Shown piece by piece: positions 16,612-25,332 of a stretch of 64,000 bases of DNA. The stretch lies in assembly GCA_017644005.1 (NCBI GenBank), contig JAEPMJ010000004.1:1-64000 (forward strand). Reading direction: 5' to 3'. The DNA comes from Rhizobiaceae bacterium. Its GTDB lineage: Bacteria; Pseudomonadota; Alphaproteobacteria; Rhizobiales; Rhizobiaceae. Numbering within the stretch: position 1 is the stretch's first letter; each line of letters begins with the position of its first letter. A program made the position numbers and the translations under genes. The notes under the pieces were generated by a model. The model saw only the letters and a list, made by a program, of their open reading frames with translations. It had not been told where the DNA came from and made no database searches.

Positions 16612-17846
16612 GGCTTTCTCCACGACCATTGCGTGACCGGCATCGCCGGTCGCCAGCCGGTGAGCGAACCGACCGGAGAGGCATGCGCTACCGCCAGCCG
16701 AACAAGCTCGCCGCCATGATCTTGATGCGCGGCGATGAGCAACGCTTCGGTTTCCAGCGTCACCGCGTTGACGACCAGCCGGCCGCCCGGTTTGAGGCGG
16801 TCAAGGGCGATGTCAAGCACGGCCGCGCCGCAACCACCGCCAATGAAGATCGCGTCGGGTTCCGGCAGGGCGGTGAGTGCGGCCGGTGCTTCGCCGGTGA
16901 CGATTTCGAGCCCCGGCACGCCAAGTGCTTCGGCGTTGCGGCCAATGCGGGCGGCACGGTCGGCATCGCGCTCCACGGCGATGGCGCGCAACGAGGGATC
17001 GCGCAGCATCCATTCGGTCGAAATCGAGCCGGAGCCGGCGCCGATGTCCCATAGAAGTTCGTCGTGATGCGGGGCGAGGGCCGAGATGGTGGCGGCACGA
17101 ACGATGCGCTTGGTGATCTGGCCGTCATGCTCGAACCAATCGTCCGGCAGGCCGTGCGCGAGCGGCAGGGTGCGGGCGTCCGGGGAGGCGGCGACTTCGA
17201 TGGCCACGAGATTGAGCGGGTCGATGTCGCGCGGCTGAAAAGCTGCGGCCGTAGTTTCGGCGATGCGCTCACGCGGCCCGCCAAGCGCTTCGAGAACAGC
17301 GAGGCGCGAGGAGCCGAAGCCGAGCCGGGTCATCATGTCTGCTATCGCCGCCGGGCCGTCGGCGTCGGAGGTCAGGACCAGAAGCCTGCGGCTGGGCTGC
17401 AGATGCGGGCGGAGCAGGGCGAGCGGGCGGCCGTGCAGCGACACGCAGGCTGTCGACTGCTGCGGCCATCCAAGCCGTGCAGCGGCCAGACTGAACGCTG
17501 ACGGTGCCGGCACGACATGCATTTCGGCGGCGGGCACATGCCGGGCCAGCGTGGCGCCGACGCCGTAGAACATCGGGTCGCCCGAAGCGAGCACGCAAAC
17601 CGAACCGCCGCGCAGCCCGAGCACCGCCGCGATCGCCTGATCGAACGGGCTGGGCCAGGCGCGCGCCTCGCCGGCGATGAGAAAGGCAGCGAGGTCCAGA
17701 TGGCGCTTGCCGCCGAAGACGGTCTGCGCGCCGGCGATGATGTTGCGTGCAGTCTCGCCGAGGCCCGCCACGCCATCCTCGCCGATGCCGACGATGGACA
17801 GCCACGGCTTTGCTGGTGCAGTTACGGGCATGGGATCAGCGGACAT
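16608..17846 (-). CDS. cobL: precorrin-6Y C5,15-methyltransferase (decarboxylating)
   Basis: The 412-residue protein is a fusion. An N-terminal CbiE-type methyltransferase domain opens with LSIVGIGEDGVAGLGE and includes VLASGDPMFYGVGATL. A C-terminal CbiT-type domain contains DIGAGSGSISTEWML and IFIGGGCG. It methylates C-5 and C-15 and decarboxylates the acetate side chain of precorrin-6B. The start is either ATG 17846 or ATG 17831, and neither has a good ribosome site. The longer choice shares the bases CATG with the cobK start on the other strand. cobE and cobM follow with 4-base overlaps. Confidence 0.93.
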   Translation of the reverse strand: MSADPMPVTAPAKPWLSIVGIGEDGVAGLGETARNIIAGAQTVFGGKRHLDLAAFLIAGEARAWPSPFDQAIAAVLGLRGGSVCVLASGDPMFYGVGATLARHVPAAEMHVVPAPSAFSLAAARLGWPQQSTACVSLHGRPLALLRPHLQPSRRLLVLTSDADGPAAIADMMTRLGFGSSRLAVLEALGGPRERIAETTAAAFQPRDIDPLNLVAIEVAASPDARTLPLAHGLPDDWFEHDGQITKRIVRAATISALAPHHDELLWDIGAGSGSISTEWMLRDPSLRAIAVERDADRAARIGRNAEALGVPGLEIVTGEAPAALTALPEPDAIFIGGGCGAAVLDIALDRLKPGGRLVVNAVTLETEALLIAAHQDHGGELVRLAVAHASPVGSLTGWRPAMPVTQWSWRKP

Positions 17847-18615
17847 GACGAAACACCATATCCTGATACTGGGCGGCACCAGCGAGGCGCGAGCACTCGC
17901 CGGACGGCTTGGCGCGCATGCGGACTGTGCGGTTACCCTGTCGCTGGCCGGACGCACGGCCAATCCGGTTGCACAGCCGGTTCCGGTGCGGGTTGGCGGG
18001 TTCGGCGGCGCTGAAGGTCTCGCCCGCCATCTCGAAGCGGCAAAGATATCGCTGCTGATCGACGCAACGCATCCCTTCGCCGCGCAGATTTCGCGCAATG
18101 CGGCCGAGGCCGCGAAGCAGGCGGGCGTCCCGTTGATCGCGCTGCGCCGCCCGGTATGGCAGCAGGCCGCCGGCGACCACTGGACGCTTGTCGGCAGTGT
18201 TGTGGCGGCAGTCGATGCGCTGGGTGAGAAGCCGCGCCGCGTGATGGTTGCGCTGGGCCGGCAGGAACTTGCGCCATTCGAAGCCGCGCCGCAGCACAGC
18301 TACCTCATACGCTCGGTCGATCCAGTGGAGCCGCCGCTCGGCGTGCCGGATGCGCATTACATTCTGGCGCGCGGCCCGTTCGAGGAAGCCGACGAAAGGC
18401 AGTTGCTGGAGGCGAACCGCATCGACGTGATCGTTTCCAAGAATTCGGGCGGTGCCGCAGCCTATGGCAAGATCGCCGCGGCGCGTTCGCTTGGGCTCGA
18501 GGTCGTGATGATCGCCCGGCCGGCGCTGCCCAATGTGCCTTCGGCAGGTTCGGTGGATGAGGCTGTCACGCGGGTCGGTCATCTGCTCGCCTCTTTGGCG
18601 AAGCGCGGGGTGTAG
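17845..18615 (+). CDS. cobK: precorrin-6A reductase
   Basis: The 256-residue oxidoreductase opens with HILILGGTSEARALAGRL, a nucleotide-binding start typical of CobK/CbiJ. It continues with IDATHPFAAQISRNAAEAA and VIVSKNSGGAAAYGKI. It reduces precorrin-6A to 6B with NADPH. It is the second lone plus-strand gene inside the minus-strand cob run. Its ATG interlocks with the cobL start, and its last 37 bases overlap the end of cobJ. Any own promoter must lie inside cobL. Confidence 0.94.
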   Translation: MTKHHILILGGTSEARALAGRLGAHADCAVTLSLAGRTANPVAQPVPVRVGGFGGAEGLARHLEAAKISLLIDATHPFAAQISRNAAEAAKQAGVPLIALRRPVWQQAAGDHWTLVGSVVAAVDALGEKPRRVMVALGRQELAPFEAAPQHSYLIRSVDPVEPPLGVPDAHYILARGPFEEADERQLLEANRIDVIVSKNSGGAAAYGKIAAARSLGLEVVMIARPALPNVPSAGSVDEAVTRVGHLLASLAKRGV

Positions 18616-19343
18616 ACCAGCGGCGGCAATCCGGGTCGGGAAATGCTGCGCGTCTCGGGCGAGCCGACGATGATGCAAGTCGCCATGTCGGCTTTTGCGG
18701 GATCGGCGGCGGCAAGGTCGGTGATTTCGATGCGCTCGTCTGGACGTCCGGCCGCGCGGCCGAACACCACGACGGTGTCGACCGGAAGCACGGTGCGCAG
18801 GCAATCGAACGCTTTGCCGAGCTGCCATGGCCGGGCGCGGCTGATCGGGTTGTAGAACGCCATCACGAATCCGGCCTCGGCTGCGGCAGCAAGGCGCTTT
18901 TCGATCAGCTCCCACGGTTTCAGATTGTCCGACAGCGAAATCGCGCAGAAATCGTGGCCCAGCGGCGCGCCGATGCGGGCCGCAACGGCGAGCATCGCTG
19001 TGATGCCGGGCAGCACGGTGATTTCGACCTGCCGCCACGCGTCCGGCCCATTCTCAACCGCCTCGCAAATCGCCGCGGCCATGGCGAACACGCCCGGGTC
19101 GCCGCCCGACACCACGCAGACATCGCCGCCTTCGCAGGCCCGGTTGAGGGCTGCCGCCGAGCGGTCGAGTTCCTCGCGATTGTCGGAGGCGTGGCGTATC
19201 TGGCCGGGCCGCAGCGACAGCCGGTCCAGATAGGGCGCGTAGCCGTAAAAATCGCTGGCGCCGGCGATGGCGCGGGTAACCTCCGGCGTCGTCTGCTCCG
19301 GGTTGCCGGGGCCGAGGCCGACTATTGTGAGCCGGCCACTCAT
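18579..19343 (-). CDS. cobJ: precorrin-3B C17-methyltransferase
   Basis: The 254-residue SAM methyltransferase opens RLTIVGLGPGNPEQTTPE and has YGYAPYLDR, VVSGGDPGVFAMA, LPGITAMLAVAARIGAPLGHD and the late FYNPIS motif typical of CobJ/CbiH. It methylates C-17 during ring contraction of precorrin-3B. Its ATG overlaps the cobI stop (ATGA). It is the last gene of the seven-gene leftward run headed by the riboswitch, before cobK interrupts the strand. Confidence 0.95.
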   Translation of the reverse strand: MSGRLTIVGLGPGNPEQTTPEVTRAIAGASDFYGYAPYLDRLSLRPGQIRHASDNREELDRSAAALNRACEGGDVCVVSGGDPGVFAMAAAICEAVENGPDAWRQVEITVLPGITAMLAVAARIGAPLGHDFCAISLSDNLKPWELIEKRLAAAAEAGFVMAFYNPISRARPWQLGKAFDCLRTVLPVDTVVVFGRAAGRPDERIEITDLAAADPAKADMATCIIVGSPETRSISRPGLPPLVYTPRFAKEASR

Positions 19344-20077
19344 GTCCGCCCGCTCCAGCCCGGAACGAGCACGATCGAGAAGTAGGGCGCCGGCGCGTCG
19401 TCGCGGCTTGCTAGCGGCGTGGCAAAACCATTGGCCATCGTGCCGCGTTCGACATAGACGGCGCGATCGAGTTTGCCGGCGGCCGAAAGAGCCGCGCGGA
19501 TTCTGGGCAGATTGCGCCCAACCTTCATGATCACAGCGGCATCGGTCCCGGACAGCCGGCGCGTGAGCTCGGCTTCGCCGAGCGTGCCGGGCAGGACGCT
19601 CAGTATATCGTCGCCCTGCGAGATCGGCGTGCCGGCCAGCGACCAGCAGCCGGACATCGCGGTGACGCCGGGGATGACCTCCGTTTCGAAGCGCTGCGCG
19701 AGGCGCACATGAAGGTGCATGTAGGAGCCATAGAAAAGCGGGTCGCCTTCGGACAGCACCGCCACCGTGCGACCGGCTTCCAGATGCGCAGCGACGTCGA
19801 CAGCCGCCTGGTCGAAGAAGCCGGTAATCGCGCTGCGGTAGTCGTCATGCGCGCGCTCGACCTCGGTGGTGACGGGGTAGAGCAGCGGGAGCTCGATCGC
19901 GTCCGGCCTGAGGTGGGCGTCGACGATGCGGCGCGCATTGCTTGCATTGCCCTTCTTGGCAAAGTGAGCGACGACCTGCGCCGAGCCCAGCGCACGCACG
20001 GCTTTCAGCGTCAGCAATTCGGGGTCGCCCGGCCCGGTGCCGACGCCGATCAACCTTGCATATGTGTTGCTGCTCAC
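19340..20077 (-). CDS. cobI: precorrin-2 C20-methyltransferase
   Basis: The 245-residue SAM methyltransferase opens RLIGVGTGPGDPELLTLKA and carries VVAHFAKKGN, VLSEGDPLFYGSYMHLHVRL and VIPGVTAMSGCWS, diagnostic for CobI/CbiL. It methylates C-20 of precorrin-2. The start is a GTG at 20077 that overlaps the cobH stop (GTGA); no ATG exists at the family start. An in-frame start at 20155 would place 26 Arg-rich residues before the fold and is rejected. Confidence 0.93.
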   Translation of the reverse strand: MSSNTYARLIGVGTGPGDPELLTLKAVRALGSAQVVAHFAKKGNASNARRIVDAHLRPDAIELPLLYPVTTEVERAHDDYRSAITGFFDQAAVDVAAHLEAGRTVAVLSEGDPLFYGSYMHLHVRLAQRFETEVIPGVTAMSGCWSLAGTPISQGDDILSVLPGTLGEAELTRRLSGTDAAVIMKVGRNLPRIRAALSAAGKLDRAVYVERGTMANGFATPLASRDDAPAPYFSIVLVPGWSGRT

Positions 20078-20706
20078 AGGCCGGGCCTCGCAAGCGAGTT
20101 GATTGCGGCGGCGGTCATGGCCGAGCCGCCGAGCCGGCCGCGCACGATCGCCCAAGGCACGCCATGCGCGCTCTCCGCGAGCGCCTCCTTCGATTCCGCC
20201 GCACCGACGAATCCCACCGGCATACCGATGATCGCTGCCGGGCGGGGTGCGCCGTCATCCAGCATTTCGAGCAGGTGAAACAGCGCGGTCGGCGCGTTGC
20301 CGATGGCGACAAGCGCGCCTTCCAGCCGCTCGCCCCACAGATGCATGGCGGCGGCGGAACGCGTGTTGCCGATCTTTTTCGCGATCTCCGGGGTCTGCGG
20401 GTCACGCAATGTGCAGATGACATCATTGTTGGCCGGCAGCCGAGCGCGGGTGACACCGCGCGCCACCATTTCGGCGTCACAGAGGATCGGCGCGCCGGCG
20501 GCAAGGGCAGCGCGCGCGGCATGGACGAAACCGGGAGCGAAGGCGAAATGCGCCGCCGCTTCGACCTGACCGCAGGCATGGATCATTCGAATCGCGACAT
20601 CCGCCTCTTCCGGCGTGAAACGGGCGAGATCGGCCTCTTCGCGGATGATGGCGAAGGAGCGCTCATAGATGGCGTCGCCGGTGCGGATATAGTCGTAGGT
20701 GGTCAC
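20074..20706 (-). CDS. cobH: precorrin-8X methylmutase
   Basis: The 210-residue isomerase moves the C-11 methyl group to C-12, giving hydrogenobyrinic acid. Seen are YIRTGDAIYERSFAIIR, ARFTPEEADVAIRMIHACG (the segment bearing the catalytic His), ILCDAEMVARGV, NAPTALFHLLE and GMPVGFVGAAESKEAL. The start is GTG at 20706, one base after the cobG stop. An ATG at 20832 would overlap cobG by over 120 bases and adds residues unlike the family. Confidence 0.94.
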   Translation of the reverse strand: MTTYDYIRTGDAIYERSFAIIREEADLARFTPEEADVAIRMIHACGQVEAAAHFAFAPGFVHAARAALAAGAPILCDAEMVARGVTRARLPANNDVICTLRDPQTPEIAKKIGNTRSAAAMHLWGERLEGALVAIGNAPTALFHLLEMLDDGAPRPAAIIGMPVGFVGAAESKEALAESAHGVPWAIVRGRLGGSAMTAAAINSLARPGL

Positions 20707-20707
20707 T

Positions 20708-21997
20708 TCAGTCTCCGGCCGATGCCTGTTCGAATGTTCGTGCGGTTCGTCCCTGCGCATTGCCCGGTGTGCGCGCCGCCATGAGGCTTGCCAGGCGACG
20801 CGCGATGTCGCCTTTGCCAATATGTTCGCCATTCTGGCGCGCGGTTCCGTTTTCGACCAGTTCGGCGCCGCTTCCGGTGCCGACCACCGTGAGCGCGGCG
20901 GTAGTGGGGTGGGCGCAGCCCTTGGCGCAGCCGGAAATGTGCAGGCTGGCTACTTCGTCCGGCAGGCTGCCGGCGACCTCGCGCGCGATTTCGCGGGCAG
21001 GTATGAGGCCCGACGCGCAGCCCTGCGTGCCCGGGCAGGCGAAGATGCGGGCGCGCGGATCGTTGGCCGATATGACCAGGCCGGCCCGGTCCGCAAGGTC
21101 GCGAAGGCGGAGGGCTTCTGTCCCGGACTTGCAAAGCAGGACGGCAGCACGGCCCGGCGCGAAGCGCAGCTCTACGATTTCCCCGACGCGGTCGAGGAAG
21201 GCGATCAGCTCGCCCGCTTCGATACTGCCGAAGGGCAGGGCGATCCGGAGGGCGAAGCGACCGTCGGTGAGGGCGATTGGTTCGTCGGACGCCGGGTGCT
21301 CTCGAGACCCAACCCTCGCAGTCTTCCTGAGGAGGGGGCGAAGGGCGGACCTCTCTCCCACAAGGGAGGAGATCGGCCTGGCATCGAGGTCGCGGCCTCT
21401 TGCTTCCAGCCCATGAGCCGAAACTTGTTCGAGCAGGTCCAGTACGAGCTGGGGCGCTGCGCTTGTGTCGCAGACGCCAAGCCGTTGTGCGGTTTGCAGG
21501 TCGCCGCCGATCGAAACCTGCCAGCCGGCAGCCGAGACGGCGTCCAGCCGGATGTCGGCCGCGACATTGGCGAGTGGGGTAGTTCCGCCACCATCGACAA
21601 CCACCGAGACCTTAGGCGCGAGGCGCTGCCTCAGATCGGAAGCGTCGATGGCCCGGCGGAGTGCAGCGGCGAGCGGTGCGGCGTTCGCGGTTGCGGAGGT
21701 GTCGAGGCCGGCAAGCGGATTGGTCTCGACCGGAACGCCGTCGCGCAGGCCCAGTGCCATTGCCGCGATATCCCCGGCGAGTGCGGCGGCGCTTTCCTCG
21801 GTCAGGCCGCGGATTTGAAAGTTGCCGCGCGCGGTGATCTCCACAAGGCCGTTGCCGCGCCGGCGCGCGGCGCCGCACAGGGCACGCACGCTGGCCGGCG
21901 AAAGGGTCTCGCCGGCGGTGGCGAGCCGGACGAGCAGACCGTCGCCGGTCTGCATGGGGGCTGAAAGGGCGGGGCAGGCGCCGCGGCGGAAGCTCAT
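20708..21997 (-). CDS. cobG: precorrin-3B synthase (oxygen-dependent ring-contraction enzyme)
   Basis: The 429-residue protein is related to nitrite/sulfite reductases. Four cysteines for an Fe-S cluster are in place: Cys321 and Cys327 (CPGTQGC), then Cys357 and Cys361 (CAKGC). The N-terminus has GDGLLVRL and the ferredoxin-like ITARGNFQIRGL block. CobG uses molecular oxygen to form precorrin-3B, which marks the pathway as aerobic. The ATG at 21997 overlaps the cobN stop (ATGA). Confidence 0.92.
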   Translation of the reverse strand: MSFRRGACPALSAPMQTGDGLLVRLATAGETLSPASVRALCGAARRRGNGLVEITARGNFQIRGLTEESAAALAGDIAAMALGLRDGVPVETNPLAGLDTSATANAAPLAAALRRAIDASDLRQRLAPKVSVVVDGGGTTPLANVAADIRLDAVSAAGWQVSIGGDLQTAQRLGVCDTSAAPQLVLDLLEQVSAHGLEARGRDLDARPISSLVGERSALRPLLRKTARVGSREHPASDEPIALTDGRFALRIALPFGSIEAGELIAFLDRVGEIVELRFAPGRAAVLLCKSGTEALRLRDLADRAGLVISANDPRARIFACPGTQGCASGLIPAREIAREVAGSLPDEVASLHISGCAKGCAHPTTAALTVVGTGSGAELVENGTARQNGEHIGKGDIARRLASLMAARTPGNAQGRTARTFEQASAGD

Positions 21998-24900
21998 GCG
22001 GCCTCCCTCGCGCGCGCTTCCGCGATGAGTTCGGCAAGGCCGTCGTCGATCGAGTTGCGGCGCGGGTGCCAAAGGCCCCGGCGGCGCGCGACGGCGAAAC
22101 GCTCGGCGATGGCGCGGGCAGCGGCCGGGTTTTCGCGCAGCAGGAAATCGCGAACGCGCTCGTCGCCCAGATAGGCGTCGTGGACGGCTTCCAGCAGCGT
22201 TTCGGGAATGGCGAGCGTGGTCTCGGCGAAGGCGACGAGACGGTCGACCGTCTCCGCGAACTCGGCGGCGCCGCGCGGGCCGTGCCGCAACTGGCCTTCG
22301 ATGAAGCGCGGGCTGACGGCGCGGCCGCGCACGACGCGGGCGACCGCTTCGGCCACCGTGCGGGCGCGGGGGCGGGCCGGGTCGGTCGTGTCGAGCGTGA
22401 TCAGGTCGGCGGAGCGGCCGAGCGCGGCGATCGCCGCAGCGAAACCGCCGACATGGGCTGCATCGGCAGAGCCGTCGAGAATGTCGCGGCCCGGATCGTC
22501 GCCGGTGTGAACGAGGAGCTGCGCTTCGGCCACGCGGCGCGAAAACGCCTGGGGGGCTTCCGCGCCATCGCCCTCTGCGCCGCCATAGGCGTGGCTCGTG
22601 GCATCGAGATAGGCCTGGCCGATCTCGGCGCGTTCCTGCCAGTCGCCCGATGCAAGAAGGTCTTCGACGCCGGCGCCATAAGTGCCGGGCGAACCGCCGA
22701 AAATGCGTGGCGGGACCGAGCCTGTCTGGCGTGCTTCGGCGGCAAGCGGGTTTTCGGCGCTTTCCTCGTCACGCGCGGCGACCGCGCGGGCAGCGGCGTC
22801 GAGCAGCGCGATCTGGGCAGGGAACATGTCGCGGAAGAGGCCGGAGATCTTCCAGGTGACATCGACGCGCGGGCGACCGAGCTGCGCCAGCGGCAGGACC
22901 TCGACGCCGGTTACGCGGCCGGTGGCGGCGTCCCAGACGGGTCTCACGCCCATCAGGTTGAGCCCCTGTGCGATTTCCTCGCCGCCGGTGCGCAGGCTGG
23001 CCGACCCCCAGAGGTCCATCACCAGCGAACGCGGCCAGTCACCATGGTCCTGCAGGTAACGGCGCACGACCTCGTCGGCGGCCAGTCGCCCGAGCTCGAA
23101 GGCGGTCGGCGTCGGCATGGTGCGCGGGTCGGCGGTGAAGAGGTTGCGGCCGGTGGGCAGCACGTCGGTACGACCGCGCGCGGGAGCGCCCGCCGGACCC
23201 GGGCGTATGTGACGGCCGTCGAGTGCGGCGATCAGCGCTTCGCGTTCACGCTCGGCTGATTGCAGCCGCAGCGGATCGGTTTCGCCGGGTGCGGCCCGGC
23301 CATATACATGCTGACCGTCCTTCAGCGCGAAATCCTTGATGTCGCAAAGCCAGGCATCGATCTTCTGCAGCGCTTCGTCGGCGTCGAGATCGTCGGCGAT
23401 ACCCGCCTCGCGGGCGAGACCTGTTTCGCGGGCCGTGTCGGCAATCAGCTTCGCCAGCCGGTCGCGGCGGCGGCGGTCGAGCCCGTCGGCCTGCGCGTAT
23501 TCATCGACAAGAAGCTCGAGCCTGCGTTCGGCCTCGCCCAGCTCCGCACCGACCAGCGGCGGCGGCAGGTGGCCGAGCGTGACGGCTGCGATGCGGCGCT
23601 TGGCGTGGGCCGCCTCGCCGGGGTTGGAAACGATGAAGGGATAGACCACTGGCAGGCCGCCGGTGACAATTTCCGGGAAGCAATCGGAAGACAATGCGAC
23701 TGCCTTTCCCGGTAGCCACTCGAGCGTGCCATGTGCGCCGACATGAATGATCGCGTGGCATCCGCGATCGGCCTGCAACCAGTGGCCGAATGCCAGCAAT
23801 TCGTGGCGCGGCGGCAACTCGGGATCGTGGTAGTCAGCGCGGCGGTCGGCGGAGCGTCCCCGGTCAGGCGCGAGCGCCACCGTGACGTTGCCGAATTGCG
23901 CGGCGCGGAAGGTCAGGTTGCTTGCCGGGGTCGGATCGCCCCAAGCCCCAGCGACTTTTTCTCGAGTCTTTTCCGGCAGTTGAGCAAACCAGTTGCGATA
24001 GCCCTCGAATCTCACGCCGGTTGAAGGTTCACGCAGTGATTCAAGCAGTTCACGCGATGATTCAGGTATGTGGCCGACCGAATAACCCGCCGCTTGAAGG
24101 TCGCGAAGCATGGCAAGCACGCTCTCAGGCACATCGAGGCCGACGGCATAACCCGTACGGCCGGTGGCGTTCGGGTAGTCGGGTATCAGGATTGCGAGGC
24201 GGCGCTCGGCACGCGGCGTCTGCGTCAACCGGATCATCGCGGCGAGGCGGCCGGCGAGTGCTTCGACGCGGTCGGGCTCGGGCCGGTTTTCCTGGCCGCG
24301 AAACCCCAGATCCTCATCAAGCGGGCGCTCGGATTTGAAGGCGATGGCACCGCCGAGAATGCGGCCGTCGAGCTCCGGCAGTACGACATGCATGGCAAGG
24401 TCGGCCGGGGCGAGGCCGCGCTGGTTTTCTGCCCAGGCATCGCGGCGGGTGGTGGCGACAATGGCCTGGAAGACGGGTACGCCGGCCCGGTCGAACAGGG
24501 TCTCCGAGCCGGGTTCGGCACCGCTTGCGAAGGCGGTGGTGGTGACGATGGCGGCTGGCTTCAGCGTCGCGATCGCATCTTCAACGAAGGCAAGCGAAGC
24601 CCGGTCCTTGAGGCTGGCGACGAAGATCGGCACCGGGACCATGCCGCGCTTTTCAAGTGCCGCGAAGAGCGCGTCAACCGGCGCCGCGTCGGCGGCGAGC
24701 AGCATCGAACGATAGAATAGGATGGGGATAAGGGCGCCCGGCATTGCCGGGAGGGCAGGCGTATCCACGACGCCCCTGCCGGGCAGGTAGTAGCCGGCCT
24801 TCGGCACCGGTTTTGCCTCGGGAGCATCCGCAACGCCACCGGCCAGAGCCGACAGCCGCCGCGCGAGGCCTGCCATGTTGTCGGGGCCACCCTCTCGAAA

Positions 24901-25323
24901 AAACGCCAGCAGGCGGTCGAGTTCGTCCTTTGGGATTGTGGACGCAGCATTGAGTCGCGTGTCTTCCTCGCGGCATTCGCCTGGCAGGAGTGCCAGCGCA
25001 ATGCCCTTTTCGCGCGCTAGCGCCGCCAGCCGGTCGCAACCGTAGCGCCACCAGTCGTAGCCGCCGAGGATGCGGACCAGCACGACCTTTGCATTAGCCG
25101 CGACGCTGTCGATCCAAAGGTCGACAGACATCGGGTGACGCAGGTCACGCAAGGCGGCCAGGCGCAACGAGGGCAGGCTGGCATCGGCACGCCATGCGAT
25201 GGCAATTCCGGCCAAATCGCTGTCGGAAAATGAAAGCGCCACGACATCCGCCGGCTTCTGAGCCAGGTCGATCGGCTCGGCGAGATCGTCGAGCGTTGCG
25301 GATGATGTGGCGAGGAGATGCAT
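21994..25323 (-). CDS. cobN: cobaltochelatase, CobN subunit
   Basis: The 1109-residue protein is the large porphyrin/corrin-binding subunit of the ATP-dependent aerobic cobaltochelatase. Diagnostic CobN/ChlH blocks are HVGAHGTLEWLPGKA (HGTLEW at 531-536), YPFIVSNPGEA, and IFGGSPGTYGAGVE in the C-terminal part. It inserts Co(II) into hydrogenobyrinic acid a,c-diamide together with CobS and CobT chelatase subunits, which are not in this window. It is somewhat shorter than the roughly 1275-residue Pseudomonas denitrificans protein, but both ends look natural. It lies 9 bases after cobW and overlaps cobG. Confidence 0.94.
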   Translation of the reverse strand: MHLLATSSATLDDLAEPIDLAQKPADVVALSFSDSDLAGIAIAWRADASLPSLRLAALRDLRHPMSVDLWIDSVAANAKVVLVRILGGYDWWRYGCDRLAALAREKGIALALLPGECREEDTRLNAASTIPKDELDRLLAFFREGGPDNMAGLARRLSALAGGVADAPEAKPVPKAGYYLPGRGVVDTPALPAMPGALIPILFYRSMLLAADAAPVDALFAALEKRGMVPVPIFVASLKDRASLAFVEDAIATLKPAAIVTTTAFASGAEPGSETLFDRAGVPVFQAIVATTRRDAWAENQRGLAPADLAMHVVLPELDGRILGGAIAFKSERPLDEDLGFRGQENRPEPDRVEALAGRLAAMIRLTQTPRAERRLAILIPDYPNATGRTGYAVGLDVPESVLAMLRDLQAAGYSVGHIPESSRELLESLREPSTGVRFEGYRNWFAQLPEKTREKVAGAWGDPTPASNLTFRAAQFGNVTVALAPDRGRSADRRADYHDPELPPRHELLAFGHWLQADRGCHAIIHVGAHGTLEWLPGKAVALSSDCFPEIVTGGLPVVYPFIVSNPGEAAHAKRRIAAVTLGHLPPPLVGAELGEAERRLELLVDEYAQADGLDRRRRDRLAKLIADTARETGLAREAGIADDLDADEALQKIDAWLCDIKDFALKDGQHVYGRAAPGETDPLRLQSAEREREALIAALDGRHIRPGPAGAPARGRTDVLPTGRNLFTADPRTMPTPTAFELGRLAADEVVRRYLQDHGDWPRSLVMDLWGSASLRTGGEEIAQGLNLMGVRPVWDAATGRVTGVEVLPLAQLGRPRVDVTWKISGLFRDMFPAQIALLDAAARAVAARDEESAENPLAAEARQTGSVPPRIFGGSPGTYGAGVEDLLASGDWQERAEIGQAYLDATSHAYGGAEGDGAEAPQAFSRRVAEAQLLVHTGDDPGRDILDGSADAAHVGGFAAAIAALGRSADLITLDTTDPARPRARTVAEAVARVVRGRAVSPRFIEGQLRHGPRGAAEFAETVDRLVAFAETTLAIPETLLEAVHDAYLGDERVRDFLLRENPAAARAIAERFAVARRRGLWHPRRNSIDDGLAELIAEARAREAA

Positions 25324-25332
25324 TGCCGCCCG

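Noticed and set aside
17847..18098. 84-residue N-terminal extension of CobL
   Set aside because: It would lie entirely opposite cobK and has a composition unlike the methyltransferase domain.
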